Origin: an uncultured Opitutia bacterium
GTDB taxonomy: Bacteria; Verrucomicrobiota; Verrucomicrobiia; Opitutales; Opitutaceae
DNA: 34,749 nt
NCBI GenBank assembly: GCA_903859715.1
Contig: CAIONS010000024.1
Span: 1-34,749 of the forward strand
Direction of reading: 5' to 3'
A program made the position numbers and the translations under genes. Numbering within the stretch: position 1 is the first letter of the stretch; every line of letters starts with the position of its first letter. The notes under the pieces were generated by a model, which searched no databases, was not told the DNA's origin, and worked only from the letters and a program-made list of their open reading frames with translations. Shown in pieces: positions 22,764 to 29,974 of this stretch.

Positions 22764-24305
22764 ATGAATTTGCGCGGCTGGTGTTCAGTTGCTGGATTGA
22801 CCCTCCTGTGGGCCACGGGCGCGGCGGCCTCGACGGCGCTGGTTCACGGCGTGGTGTTTGACGACCGCAATGGAAACGGCGTCCGCGACGTCGGCGAGCC
22901 GGGCCTTGCGGGTGTCGGCGTTTCCGATGGCACAGCGGTGGCCCTGACCGATGCCAGCGGCCGCTACGAATTCGCTGCGTTGGACGGAGCCACGCTCTTC
23001 GTCATCAAGCCCCGGGGCTGGCGTCCGCCGGTCACGGCGCAGCATCTCCCGCAGTTTTATCGCCGGCCCGTGTCCGGCATGCCGCCAGGCACAGCGATTG
23101 ATTTTCCGCTCTTAAAAAGTGACGAGGCCGATGATTTTCGCGTGCTGCTCTTCACCGATCCGCAACCCGCTTCGGCCAAGGAGGTGGGCTACTTCGACCG
23201 GACGATCATTGACGGGCTCGCCGGCACCCGTGACTTCGCCTTCAGCGTGACGCTCGGCGACGTGGTCTATGACCGGCACGAACTCTATGCCTCGCTCACC
23301 GCGGCCATGGCCCGGATCGGTGTTCCGACGTACAACGTCGCTGGCAACCATGACCTCGATCTCGGGACTGCCGACGACCGCCATGCGATGACGAGTTTCG
23401 AACTGGCCTACGGTCCATCGACCTATGCGTTTCACTACGGCCGGGTGTTGTTCGTGGCGCTCAACGACGTGCGCTTCCTCGGCGGCCCGCGTTACATCGG
23501 CGGACTGCGTGAGGACCAGTTCGCATTTCTGGAAAATCTTCTGCGGGTGACGCCGCGCGACGAACTCGTGGTGCTGATGATGCACATCCCGTGGTTTTAT
23601 CCGAATCCGCTGAACGCCGAGACGTTTCGCGTCGCCGACCGTGCGCGCCTGTTCGCGCTGCTGCAGGACCGGCCGCACAATCTCTGGCTCTCAGGCCATA
23701 CGCATTACCAGCGTCACGTCTTCTACGGCGCCGCCGATGGCTGGCACGGCGCCCAACCGCTTCACGAGTACAACGTCGCGGCTGCCTGCGGCAGTTTTTG
23801 GGGCGGTCCGCCCGATGCCAGCGGCATTCCCATCGCCACGATGGCGGATGGCACGCCGCACGGCTATGGCATCCTCACGGTAGCGGGCGCCGAGGTGCGC
23901 CTGGATTACCGCGCGGTCCGCCATCCGCCTGACGACCAGATCGGCCTGCATGTGCCCATGGCCGTCAAGCCACGCACGGGCTACATTTCCTATTACGCCA
24001 ATGTCTTCAACGGCCACGACGGTTGGAAGGTCGAGTCACGCGTGGATGGCCGGACGTGGAATGCCATGCGCCGCGTGCTCGACTGGGATCCCGCCTATGC
24101 GAAACTGTATCTCGACCAGGACACCCTGACGGTCCCGCTGGCAACGCCGCGGCTGCCGGACCCGATGGTCTGCTATCATCTCTGGCGCAGTTATCTTCCC
24201 GCCGATCTTGCCGTCGGCCCGCATGTCATCGAAGTCCGCGCGACGGATCCGGCCGGGCAGGCGTTTACGACCAGACAGGAGATGCGAGTGGTTGAACCTC
24301 AGTAG
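22764..24305 (+). CDS. exported calcineurin-like metallophosphatase
   Basis: 513 residues. A signal peptide (to about residue 23, ending GAAAS) precedes an SdrD-B/CarboxypepD-like beta domain (about 27-110: VHGVVFDDRNGNGVRDVGEPGLAGVGVSD). The metallophosphoesterase core (about 125-370) has FTDPQ, LGDVVYD, VAGNHDLD, MMHIPW and SGHTHYQRH, which supply the two-metal ligands; the first motif has Gln where His is usual. A C-terminal beta domain (about 385-510) corresponds to the MetallophosC region. This three-part design is typical of exported phosphatases of Bacteroidota and Verrucomicrobiota that act on phosphodiesters or phosphorylated sugars. The substrate is unknown. It converges on the sigma-factor operon, with 36 bases between stops. 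Confidence 0.87.
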   Translation: MNLRGWCSVAGLTLLWATGAAASTALVHGVVFDDRNGNGVRDVGEPGLAGVGVSDGTAVALTDASGRYEFAALDGATLFVIKPRGWRPPVTAQHLPQFYRRPVSGMPPGTAIDFPLLKSDEADDFRVLLFTDPQPASAKEVGYFDRTIIDGLAGTRDFAFSVTLGDVVYDRHELYASLTAAMARIGVPTYNVAGNHDLDLGTADDRHAMTSFELAYGPSTYAFHYGRVLFVALNDVRFLGGPRYIGGLREDQFAFLENLLRVTPRDELVVLMMHIPWFYPNPLNAETFRVADRARLFALLQDRPHNLWLSGHTHYQRHVFYGAADGWHGAQPLHEYNVAAACGSFWGGPPDASGIPIATMADGTPHGYGILTVAGAEVRLDYRAVRHPPDDQIGLHVPMAVKPRTGYISYYANVFNGHDGWKVESRVDGRTWNAMRRVLDWDPAYAKLYLDQDTLTVPLATPRLPDPMVCYHLWRSYLPADLAVGPHVIEVRATDPAGQAFTTRQEMRVVEPQ

Positions 24306-24341
24306 ACCGGGCGTCGGCGAATGGAGCTATGTCAGCTCCGC

Positions 24342-24716
24342 TCACGGCGACGGTTCGGGTGGCGGCTCTTCGTCAAACATGATCAGCGCCAGGGTACCGA
24401 GAGTAACGGCGAGACCGATCATGGTCTTGGGCTCCAGGAGAGTGTCCAGCCAGGCATCCGCCTGCAGTCCCAGCTGGTTGAAGGGACTGGAACCGAGAGA
24501 GGGGACCATGATCAGGCCCAATCCGACCGCGAGCGCGGCGACGAGCCATTCGAATGGCCGCCAGCCAGCGATCAGCCTTGGGCGGGCGGGCAGCGCACGG
24601 ACGACTCGCATGGAAAATCCGTCGTCGACGACCGGCGCGAACCGGGATTGCCGAAGCAGAGCGTCGAGCGGATCGCTTTCCGGTGAAGGCAGGGGATTCA
24701 AATTTGAGGATTCCAT
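24342..24716 (-). CDS. putative membrane anti-sigma factor
   Basis: 124 residues. A short cytoplasmic N-terminus (SDPLDALLRQSRFAPVVDDGFSMRVVRALPAR) is followed by two membrane helices (FEWLVAALAVGLGLIMVPSLG and TMIGLAVTLGTLALIMF) and an acidic Pro-rich tail. Its start lies 19 bases inside the 3' end of the ECF sigma gene, so translation is coupled; partner anti-sigma factors are usually placed this way. It lacks the zinc-binding HxxxCxxC motif of common ZAS anti-sigma proteins. The anti-sigma role is inferred from position and the FSMRVVRAL-like segment that recurs in such proteins. I do not recognise a named family. Confidence 0.68.
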   Translation of the reverse strand: MESSNLNPLPSPESDPLDALLRQSRFAPVVDDGFSMRVVRALPARPRLIAGWRPFEWLVAALAVGLGLIMVPSLGSSPFNQLGLQADAWLDTLLEPKTMIGLAVTLGTLALIMFDEEPPPEPSP

Positions 24717-25240
24717 GAGGCAAGAAGAGGGCGGAGCTTGTCTTTGCCGCGGGCAAGATGGGTTTTCACGGTGCCGAGCGGCCAGCCGGTGATCCCGGCG
24801 ATCTCCGGGTGAGTGAGGTTCTGTTCATAGAAAAGATGCAGCGCGGTTTGCTCGTCGGGATCGAGCCGGCGCAGGGCGGCGCTGAGATCCTCGTGGAGTT
24901 CGACGGCGCGGGCGGGAGACGGCGCGGTTTCGCCGCTGCCAGGATGATCCGGCTCCCAAGCGGCAGGTTCCGGCCGGCGCCGGGCGTTGCGGAAATGGTT
25001 GTGAGCGATTCCGAAGAGCCAGGTGGTGAAGCTGGCCTCGCCCCGATAGCGGGACAATCCGCGATAGGCCTGAAGGAAGGTTTCCTGCGCCAGGTCGTCG
25101 GCCAGCGCATGGTTGCCGCGCGTGAGATGCCGCAGGAACCGGCGCACGGCGGACTGATGGCGCTGCACGAGTTCGCCGAAGGCCGCACGGTCATCATGGA
25201 CAAGGGCGCGGGCGATGAGCTCGGAATCGGGCGGGATCAC
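24698..25240 (-). CDS. ECF-type RNA polymerase sigma factor
   Basis: A 180-residue sigma-70-family protein with only regions 2 and 4. Region 2 holds ADDLAQETFLQAYRGLSRYRGEASFTTWLFGIAHNHFRNARRR, which binds core polymerase and the -10 element. A variable linker rich in Pro/Ala follows. Region 4 (ALRRLDPDEQTALHLFYEQNLTHPEIAGITGWPLGTVKTHLARGKDKLR) carries the helix-turn-helix for the -35 element. It should direct transcription of a stress or envelope regulon. It overlaps the upstream DUF6249 gene by 4 bases (ATGA) and the downstream membrane protein gene by 19 bases, so the three genes are one translationally coupled unit. The expected autoregulated promoter would lie upstream of 25677. Confidence 0.9.
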   Translation of the reverse strand: MIPPDSELIARALVHDDRAAFGELVQRHQSAVRRFLRHLTRGNHALADDLAQETFLQAYRGLSRYRGEASFTTWLFGIAHNHFRNARRRPEPAAWEPDHPGSGETAPSPARAVELHEDLSAALRRLDPDEQTALHLFYEQNLTHPEIAGITGWPLGTVKTHLARGKDKLRPLLASWNPQI

Positions 25241-25677
25241 GGCTTGCCCGACGGATCGCGATCAAACGGTCCGGCGGACTTGTCCGAGCGCATCAGGCCG
25301 AACAACCCGAGCAGCAAATAAGCGATGCCGATGAACGCGGGGATGGCGGCAAACCCCCGCGCATCGCCCGCCATGCAGTAATAGAGTGCCGCGCCGACCG
25401 CGATCAGGACCAGGCCGCGGCGCAATTCCCACCAAGGACTCCAGCGATGGGCCCAGCGGCGGCCGCACCGATCCGCCACGATGTCCCGGTCGGGCAGCGG
25501 CTGGCCTTTTTCCAAGGCGAGGCGCGCGGTTTCATGCCAGAGTTCCTGCCGGCGCTGCCGGAAGAAGCCCGAGATGAGGACCAGACAGATGACGAAGCCG
25601 AAGATGACGATCAGGTTGTTGTCAAAACGGCCAAAGAGGGCGAAAGGATGAAGCAGGCAGGTGGCAGTTGAATACAT
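25237..25677 (-). CDS. DUF6249-type membrane protein
   Basis: 146 residues from 25677. A longer frame starting at 25773 adds a segment with no membrane or domain character. It has three hydrophobic helices: NNLIVIFGFVICLVLISGFF, then RGLVLIAVGAALYYCMAGDARG and FAAIPAFIGIAYLLLGLFGLM. Between the first two is the conserved cytoplasmic segment RRQELWHETARLALEKGQPLPDRDI, which I associate with DUF6249. Proteins of this type are often encoded beside ECF sigma factors. The gene comes first in the operon and overlaps the sigma gene by 4 bases. It may sense envelope state or help hold the sigma factor, but the mechanism is not known. Confidence 0.72.
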   Translation of the reverse strand: MYSTATCLLHPFALFGRFDNNLIVIFGFVICLVLISGFFRQRRQELWHETARLALEKGQPLPDRDIVADRCGRRWAHRWSPWWELRRGLVLIAVGAALYYCMAGDARGFAAIPAFIGIAYLLLGLFGLMRSDKSAGPFDRDPSGKP

Positions 25678-25775
25678 GGATATGAATTGGTTTCGGAGGT
25701 GAGTGTCGCGAGGGCGGCGGTTGGATTCAAAAATCCTCCAATAAAATTGCCCGGGGACCGGAGCTGGTTCCAATT

Positions 25776-27044
25776 ATGGCCATGCCTGACCCGTTGCCCA
25801 CGGAAAATCTTGAGACTACGCCCGCCCGTCCCGAGCCGGCCGAGCGCGCCCCGATCGACCGCTCGGCGTGGCCGAAGCCTTGGGCGCAGTTGAAGTACTT
25901 CACCTTTGCACCTGCGATTTTCCCCCGGCTGCTCGGGCAAGTGTCGTCCGATGCGCGGCAGGGCGACTTCGTCAACGTTTACGACAAGAACGGCAATCTC
26001 ATGGGCGGCGGACTCTTCAACCCGCGCGCCAAGATTCCATTGCGGGTCGTCTGCCACTCGACCGAGCCCGTCACCGAGGCGTATTTCGACACGGCAATCC
26101 GCCGCGCGGTCGCGTTGCGCCGGGAGCTGTTCAAGCTCGACGAGACGACGGACGCCTACCGGCTCATCAACTCGGATGGCGACGGCCTCAGCGGCCTGAC
26201 AATCGACCGCTATGGCGACACGCTGCTGTGCGAGATCTACAGTCTCGGCATCGCGCAACGGCTGCCTGCGTGGCTGCCGCTGCTGCATGAACTGGCCGGG
26301 ACGAAGTTTGCCCGTGTCCACGTGGACCACGATCTCGGCAGCCTGGAGGGCATCAAGCCTTCGATCTTCAAGGAGACCAACGCCGCCGCGCCGGTGAAGG
26401 TGAAGATCCGCGAGCATGGCGTGCGCTACGAGGTGGACTATGCCGAGGGGCACAAGACCGGCTTTTTCTGCGACCAGCGGGACAACCGGGAGGCCTTTGC
26501 GCGGTTCACCAAGGGGGCCCGCGTGCTCGACCTGTGCTGTTACACGGGCGGGTTTTCGCTCAACGCCAAGGTGCTCGGCGCCGCGGACGACGTGACGAGC
26601 GTGGACCTCGACGAAGCCGCGATCGCGCAGGCGAAGCGGAATGCGAACCTCAACCAGGTGCGGCTCAAATTCGTGCACGCCGATGCCTTCGCCTACGCGC
26701 GGCAGATGCAGCAGAACGGGGAGAAGTGGGATGTCGTGATGCTGGATCCGCCGAAGTTCATCTTCACCCGAGACGACCACGGCAACTGGGAGGGGCGTCA
26801 AAAATACGAGGACCTCAACCTGCTCTCGATCTCGCTGGTGAAGCCGGGCGGGATTTTTGTGACGTGCTCGTGTTCCGGCCTGCTGAGCCTGGAGGATTTC
26901 GAGGCGCATGTGATCAAGGCCGCGCACCGCCAGAACCGGCGCCTGCAGTTTTTCGACCGCACGGGCCCGGGCGTGGATCATCCGGTCTACTCGAACTGCC
27001 TCGAGAGCCGCTATCTCAAGGTGCTCTGGGCGCGGGTGGTCTGA
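25776..27044 (+). CDS. rlmI: RlmI-type 23S rRNA (cytosine-C5) methyltransferase
   Basis: A 422-residue class I SAM-dependent methyltransferase of the RlmI/RlmK group; RlmI makes m5C1962 in 23S rRNA. An N-terminal PUA-like domain (about 40-110, KYFTFAPAIFPRLLGQV...GDFVNVYDKNG) precedes a central insert (LINSDGDGLSGLTIDRYGD) and the Rossmann core. The landmarks are HKTGFFCDQRDNR, VLDLCCYTGGFSLNA (SAM motif I), DVVMLDPPKF (motif IV) and FVTCSCSG with the catalytic cysteine. The length exceeds E. coli RlmI (396) by a Pro-rich N-terminus. The specific target base is inferred from the family. Two starts (25776, 25782) are possible. It diverges from the sigma operon. Confidence 0.88.
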   Translation: MAMPDPLPTENLETTPARPEPAERAPIDRSAWPKPWAQLKYFTFAPAIFPRLLGQVSSDARQGDFVNVYDKNGNLMGGGLFNPRAKIPLRVVCHSTEPVTEAYFDTAIRRAVALRRELFKLDETTDAYRLINSDGDGLSGLTIDRYGDTLLCEIYSLGIAQRLPAWLPLLHELAGTKFARVHVDHDLGSLEGIKPSIFKETNAAAPVKVKIREHGVRYEVDYAEGHKTGFFCDQRDNREAFARFTKGARVLDLCCYTGGFSLNAKVLGAADDVTSVDLDEAAIAQAKRNANLNQVRLKFVHADAFAYARQMQQNGEKWDVVMLDPPKFIFTRDDHGNWEGRQKYEDLNLLSISLVKPGGIFVTCSCSGLLSLEDFEAHVIKAAHRQNRRLQFFDRTGPGVDHPVYSNCLESRYLKVLWARVV

Positions 27045-27125
27045 GCGTGAGATTCGACGGCTCCCTGGCCTATACTCGGGTGGGAGTGGTCGGTCGGCCT
27101 CAGCCGATCTCCTCGTCGAGCTGGG

Positions 27126-27160
27126 TTGACACTGGCTACCATCAATCTACCATCTTGGTA
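27126..27160 (+). promoter_or_regulatory. candidate leaderless promoter and operator of the mazEF-like operon
   Basis: TTGACA (27126-27131) is followed after 16 bases by TACCAT (27148-27153). A start about seven bases downstream would fall on the ATG at 27160, giving a leaderless mRNA. Over the -10 lie two copies of CTACCATC (27136-27143, 27147-27154). A 5-bp palindrome TACCA-TCT-TGGTA occupies 27148-27160, and a third CTACCAT follows at 27170. These are good candidates for antitoxin autoregulation. Confidence 0.55.
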
Positions 27161-27405
27161 TGCCAGCAACTACCATTAAGCTAGAGTCCGATCTGGTCAA
27201 AAAGGTCACGGTCATGAAGCCGAAGGACGAAAGCATCTCCGGTTATGTACGCAGCTTGATCGAGAAAGAGCACCGCGCACGCACGCACCGGGTGGCGGCG
27301 AATACCTACCAGCAGTTCTTGCGGGAGAATCCCGAGGAACGGATGGCCATGGAAGTCTGGGAATCGGCGCCGCTCAGCGAGCAGGTGGAGCCACCGAAGC
27401 CATGA
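27160..27405 (+). CDS. MazE-like antitoxin (ribbon-helix-helix type)
   Basis: 81 residues. The N-terminal half, MPATTIKLESDLVKKVTVMKPKDESISGYVRSLIEKEHR, reads as a ribbon-helix-helix DNA-binding unit (short beta strand TTIKLE, two helices). The rest (AANTYQQFLRENPEERMAMEVWESAPLSEQVEPP) is acidic and likely disordered, as expected for a tail that wraps the toxin. The stop overlaps the toxin ATG in an ATGA arrangement (27402-27405). Repeats at its promoter suggest self-repression. It belongs to the RHH-type antitoxins that partner MazF/PemK toxins rather than to the AbrB-type MazE of E. coli, so no gene symbol is assigned. Confidence 0.8.
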   Translation: MPATTIKLESDLVKKVTVMKPKDESISGYVRSLIEKEHRARTHRVAANTYQQFLRENPEERMAMEVWESAPLSEQVEPPKP

Positions 27406-27725
27406 AGCGCGGCACAATGGTCTGGGTGGATTTGAACGACGCGATGCCGCCGGAACTGGGCAAGGTGCGGCCCGGAATCGTGGTATCGGGTACGCCGCAC
27501 AATGAAATGCTGGGCACCGTGGTCATTGTGCCAACCTCGAGTCTGGCGCCGGAAATATGGCCCCTGCGCCTGGGCGTGGGCCGCTTTGCGGGCAAGGAGA
27601 GCTTTGCGGTCGTTCCCGGCATTCGTCAGGTGAAAAAAAGCCGGTTGCGCGGGGTGTTGGGAGAGCTCTCGGTAGAGAGCATGGAACAATTGGACGAATG
27701 CTTGGAAGCGTACCTACACGAGTGA
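27402..27725 (+). CDS. mazF: MazF/PemK-family toxin (mRNA interferase)
   Basis: A 107-residue protein of the PemK/MazF fold. MKRGTMVWVDLND is the conserved first strand, KVRPGIVVSG is the RP-IVVS motif with the catalytic Arg, VVIVPTSSLA supplies the VPxTS/T strand, and a SRL-RGVLGELS tail has the (K/R)-SRL pattern before the C-terminal helix. MazF toxins cut mRNA at short motifs and stop growth until the antitoxin returns. No key residue is obviously missing. The gene overlaps the antitoxin by 4 bases. Its stop overlaps a GTG start (GTGA at 27722) of a third, frameshifted reading frame, so the operon seems to be three genes long. Confidence 0.88.
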   Translation: MKRGTMVWVDLNDAMPPELGKVRPGIVVSGTPHNEMLGTVVIVPTSSLAPEIWPLRLGVGRFAGKESFAVVPGIRQVKKSRLRGVLGELSVESMEQLDECLEAYLHE

Positions 27726-28278
27726 AATCCGCGCGCAAATTTCGGGTCAGGACGCTGGCCCAGGCGCATGCCTTTGTGCTGGCGGCAAGTGCGCGATTTT
27801 CGCCGACAAGAAAGTGGATCGGCCGAACCTCTGGGATGTGACCGACATGCCGGGAAAGCAGCCGGGCGAGGCTGGATGGGGTAAAAGGGTCGGCGCGGTC
27901 TGGGGTTGGAAAAACCAGCTGCCCGCAGAGTACCCTGATGAGATTTTCTATGGCAAGGACGAGACGGGACGGGCGGTGCTCATGACGCTCGGGCACTTGG
28001 CGGAGGAGCATTACCCGAAGTTTCACCGACCCGTGGAAGAGTGCAGCCCGATGGCGCGGAAAATCCATGCCTTGGTCAAAGTCGAGCCCATGACCACAAC
28101 TGCGCTGCGGAAGGCCGTCGCGCAAAAGGACAAACTCCTGCGCGCGGCCTTCTCAAAGGCACTGATCGAGCTGCAGGTGACGCTGAACATCGTCCGCTCG
28201 AACGCCCCGGAGATTGAGACCGACACCTGGCTGCGCTTCGGCGAGCTGTACCCGTCGATTGGATCCGGCGCGAAGTAG
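27722..28278 (+). pseudogene. AlkZ-like/winged-helix protein gene broken by a frameshift
   Basis: Translation from the GTG at 27722 starts VKSARKFRVRTLAQAHAFVLAA and then loses sense (SARFSPTRKW) before a stop at 27839-27841. From about 27789 the neighbouring frame continues sensibly: CAIFADKKVDRPNLWDVTDMPGKQPGEAGWGKRVGAVWGWKNQLP, then a winged-helix-like tail (MTTTALRKAVAQKDKLLRAAFSKALIELQVTLNIVR) to 28278. Joining the two needs one extra base near 27780-27790, so a one-base deletion (or a sequencing error) is indicated. The product would be about 185 residues and resembles short proteins related to the AlkZ/YcaQ glycosylase winged-helix family. An internal ATG (27814) could still give 154 residues. 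The family call is from memory of sequence style and is moderate. The start overlaps the mazF stop, suggesting co-expression. Confidence 0.65.
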
Positions 28279-28355
28279 CGGCCAGTAGCAGCCGACGTAA
28301 GGAGGCTGGATTGGAATCGCGCAGGCGGAAGAGCCTCAAGCTGACTCTGAAGGGA

Positions 28356-28467
28356 TGGCCACAAAAAGGCGCAAGGGCATGGGGCTGCGAAGGAGTCGAC
28401 ATCGCGCTTATAAGCGCACGGGAGACTGGAGCCGGAGCCTTGGAATTTTTGTGCCTTTTTGTGGCCA
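28356..28467. repeat. palindromic repeat, family B, copy 1
   Basis: Outer arms of 19 bases (28356-28374, starting TGGCCACAAAAAGG; 28449-28467, ending TTTTTGTGGCCA) pair with a single mismatch that is a G-U in RNA. A central palindrome, GCGCTTATAAGCGC, lies at 28404-28417. It occupies the gap between the AlkZ-like pseudogene and the convergent esterase gene. The same plan recurs at 30761-30879. The element contains no gene. Confidence 0.88.
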
Positions 28468-28541
28468 AATGTCCTGGCCGGTATTTCCGAGGTGCCTCGA
28501 AACAGCCTCCTCACGTTGGCTGCTACAGCGGTCTTTTAAGC

Positions 28542-29273
28542 CTAGCCAAACAACGCCTTCAGTCCCGATGGAAACGTATCCGCCAGCGCGGTGTAATGAT
28601 CACGCTTCGGGAATTGCTCGGACGTGATCTGGAGGCCGGTGAACGGCTTGGCCGCGAGCTGGGCCTCGAGTAAAGCGAGGTCGCCGTGCATCGATTCCGA
28701 GTCCTTGCCGCCGACGCCGAGGTACAGTTGGGCGGGCAGGGCGGATTGATGCGCGCGCAGGCGTTTGGCTTGGTCGAGAATGGCGCGATTGTCCCACCAG
28801 ATCGAGGGTGCGCTGGCCAGATGGTGCGTGAAAAACGGCGTCTTCTGGAACAAGGCGTGGAGCACGAGCAGCGAACCCAGGGAATGTCCGGCGATACCGC
28901 GGGTTTTGGCGTGAACCGGATGGCGCCGCTCCAGTTCCGGCCAAAGCGTTGTCGTGAGGAATTTTAGGAACGCCTCCGCTCCGCCGCTCGAAGGTTCATC
29001 GGGATGAGGCGCGGGCGTGTAGTCGCGACCCCGTTGGTTGGTCCCACGGCCGTAGCCGGCGCCATAGCCGACGCCGACGAGCAGGAGCGGCGGCACCGCG
29101 CCCGCGGCGCGCACCGCGCGATAGCCTTTCACACCATAGCTGAACTGATCGTCCCCATCCATGAACAGCATCACCGGCCAAGGCCCCGGCTCTGTCTCAG
29201 GATCAGGCGCGCTGACGTAGATCCAATAGTCCGTGCCGGTTTCGGGCGACGGGAGCTGGAAGGTGGGCTTCAC
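28542..29273 (-). CDS. putative alpha/beta-hydrolase esterase
   Basis: A 243-residue alpha/beta hydrolase of the putative esterase (esterase D/IroE/Fes) group. The visible landmarks are VMLFMDGDDQF, LLLVGVGYGAGYGRGTNQRGRDYTPAP with its Arg-Asp-Tyr signature, and SSGGAEAFLKFLTTTLWPELERR. The nucleophile elbow GHSLGS has Ser131; the catalytic Asp candidate is in GVGGKDSES and the His in KRDHYTAL. There is no signal peptide, so it is cytoplasmic. Relatives hydrolyse S-formylglutathione, trilactone siderophores or short-chain esters; the actual substrate is open. It is the last gene of a minus-strand set with the CDGSH and DUF1272 genes, with gaps of 21 and 27 bases. Confidence 0.86.
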   Translation of the reverse strand: MKPTFQLPSPETGTDYWIYVSAPDPETEPGPWPVMLFMDGDDQFSYGVKGYRAVRAAGAVPPLLLVGVGYGAGYGRGTNQRGRDYTPAPHPDEPSSGGAEAFLKFLTTTLWPELERRHPVHAKTRGIAGHSLGSLLVLHALFQKTPFFTHHLASAPSIWWDNRAILDQAKRLRAHQSALPAQLYLGVGGKDSESMHGDLALLEAQLAAKPFTGLQITSEQFPKRDHYTALADTFPSGLKALFG

Positions 29274-29300
29274 AGGCGCTTCGCCGGGTCGCGCGCTTTC

Positions 29301-29549
29301 CTAGCGTGAGCCGCAGGGTTGCGACCGGAGCACGCGAAGGGTTGATGCGGGATTTTTCAGGAGCTGGGCAGCGGGACGGATGGGCCGCCGGACTAGCTCC
29401 CCGCCGCAATTAGGGCAGACAAAGCCGAGCTTGGTCGAAGCGCAGTCGAAACAGAATGTGCACTCGAAGGTGCAGATGTAAGCGTCCCTGGCCGACGGCG
29501 GAAGATCCCGGTCGCAGCATTCGCAATTGGGGCGAAGTTCGAAGGACAT
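29301..29549 (-). CDS. DUF1272 cysteine-rich protein
   Basis: An 82-residue protein that matches DUF1272 in full: the opening SFELRPNCECCDRDLPPSARDAYICTFECTFCFDC and the core CPNCGGELVRRPIRP are the family signature. Nine cysteines in the first 48 residues (three in CECC, four in CTFECTFCFDC, two in CPNC) imply one or two structural zinc sites. The function of the family is unknown. The C-terminal 25 residues beyond the signature are poorly conserved. It lies between the CDGSH-protein gene and the esterase gene, in the same direction and with short gaps. Confidence 0.88.
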   Translation of the reverse strand: MSFELRPNCECCDRDLPPSARDAYICTFECTFCFDCASTKLGFVCPNCGGELVRRPIRPAAQLLKNPASTLRVLRSQPCGSR

Positions 29550-29570
29550 GGGGAACGATGGGCCGCAGGC

Positions 29571-29807
29571 TCACACCGTCTTATGCGAACCGTCGCAGAA
29601 CGGGGCGTTCTTTGACTGCTTGCACGCACACCACGCCACGGTCTGGCGCTCAGTGAGCTCGGTCTTGCGCGGCGCGAAGCCGGTGCCCTTGTGGCTGCCA
29701 TCGCAAAATGGCTGGTTCTTCGAGTTGCCGCACGTGCACCACCAGTAGGTGCCGGGCGGCATTTCCTGAACGATGGGGGATCTTTGCGGAATATTGGGCG
29801 TGGGCAT
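29571..29807 (-). CDS. double-CDGSH iron-sulfur protein
   Basis: 78 residues from 29807. An earlier ATG at 29852 would add 15 residues lying in repeat-derived sequence. Two CDGSH zinc-finger-like [2Fe-2S] motifs are complete: WCTCGNSKNQPFCDGSH and WCACKQSKNAPFCDGSH, each with the three Cys and one His that ligate the cluster. Single-chain, double-CDGSH proteins occur widely in bacteria as small soluble electron-transfer or redox-sensing proteins. The short N-terminus has no targeting signal. It is the first gene of the CDGSH/DUF1272/esterase set; the family C palindromic repeat lies just upstream. Confidence 0.92.
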   Translation of the reverse strand: MPTPNIPQRSPIVQEMPPGTYWWCTCGNSKNQPFCDGSHKGTGFAPRKTELTERQTVAWCACKQSKNAPFCDGSHKTV

Positions 29808-29850
29808 GGAAGGGAGCGACAGGAGTTTGGAACGCGGATGATTAAGACCC

Positions 29851-29962
29851 AAACTTTCGATCCGTTTTACAGGAGGTAACGGAGGGAACGGAGGAGGAGA
29901 TTTTCTGTTCCAGGCCTTGCTCGGTTTCCTCCGTTACCTCCTGTAAAATGGATCGAAAGTTT
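29851..29962. repeat. palindromic repeat, family C
   Basis: The arms of 35 bases at 29851-29885 (starting AAACTTTCGATCCGTTTTAC) and 29928-29962 are inverted copies differing at one position. The arms carry the unit AGGAGGTAACGGAGG, whose relatives continue imperfectly into the 42-base loop. The element sits between the yebC stop and the CDGSH gene start on the minus strand. A transcript from yebC would form a very stable hairpin here. Confidence 0.92.
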
Positions 29963-29974
29963 AGGATCGGAATT

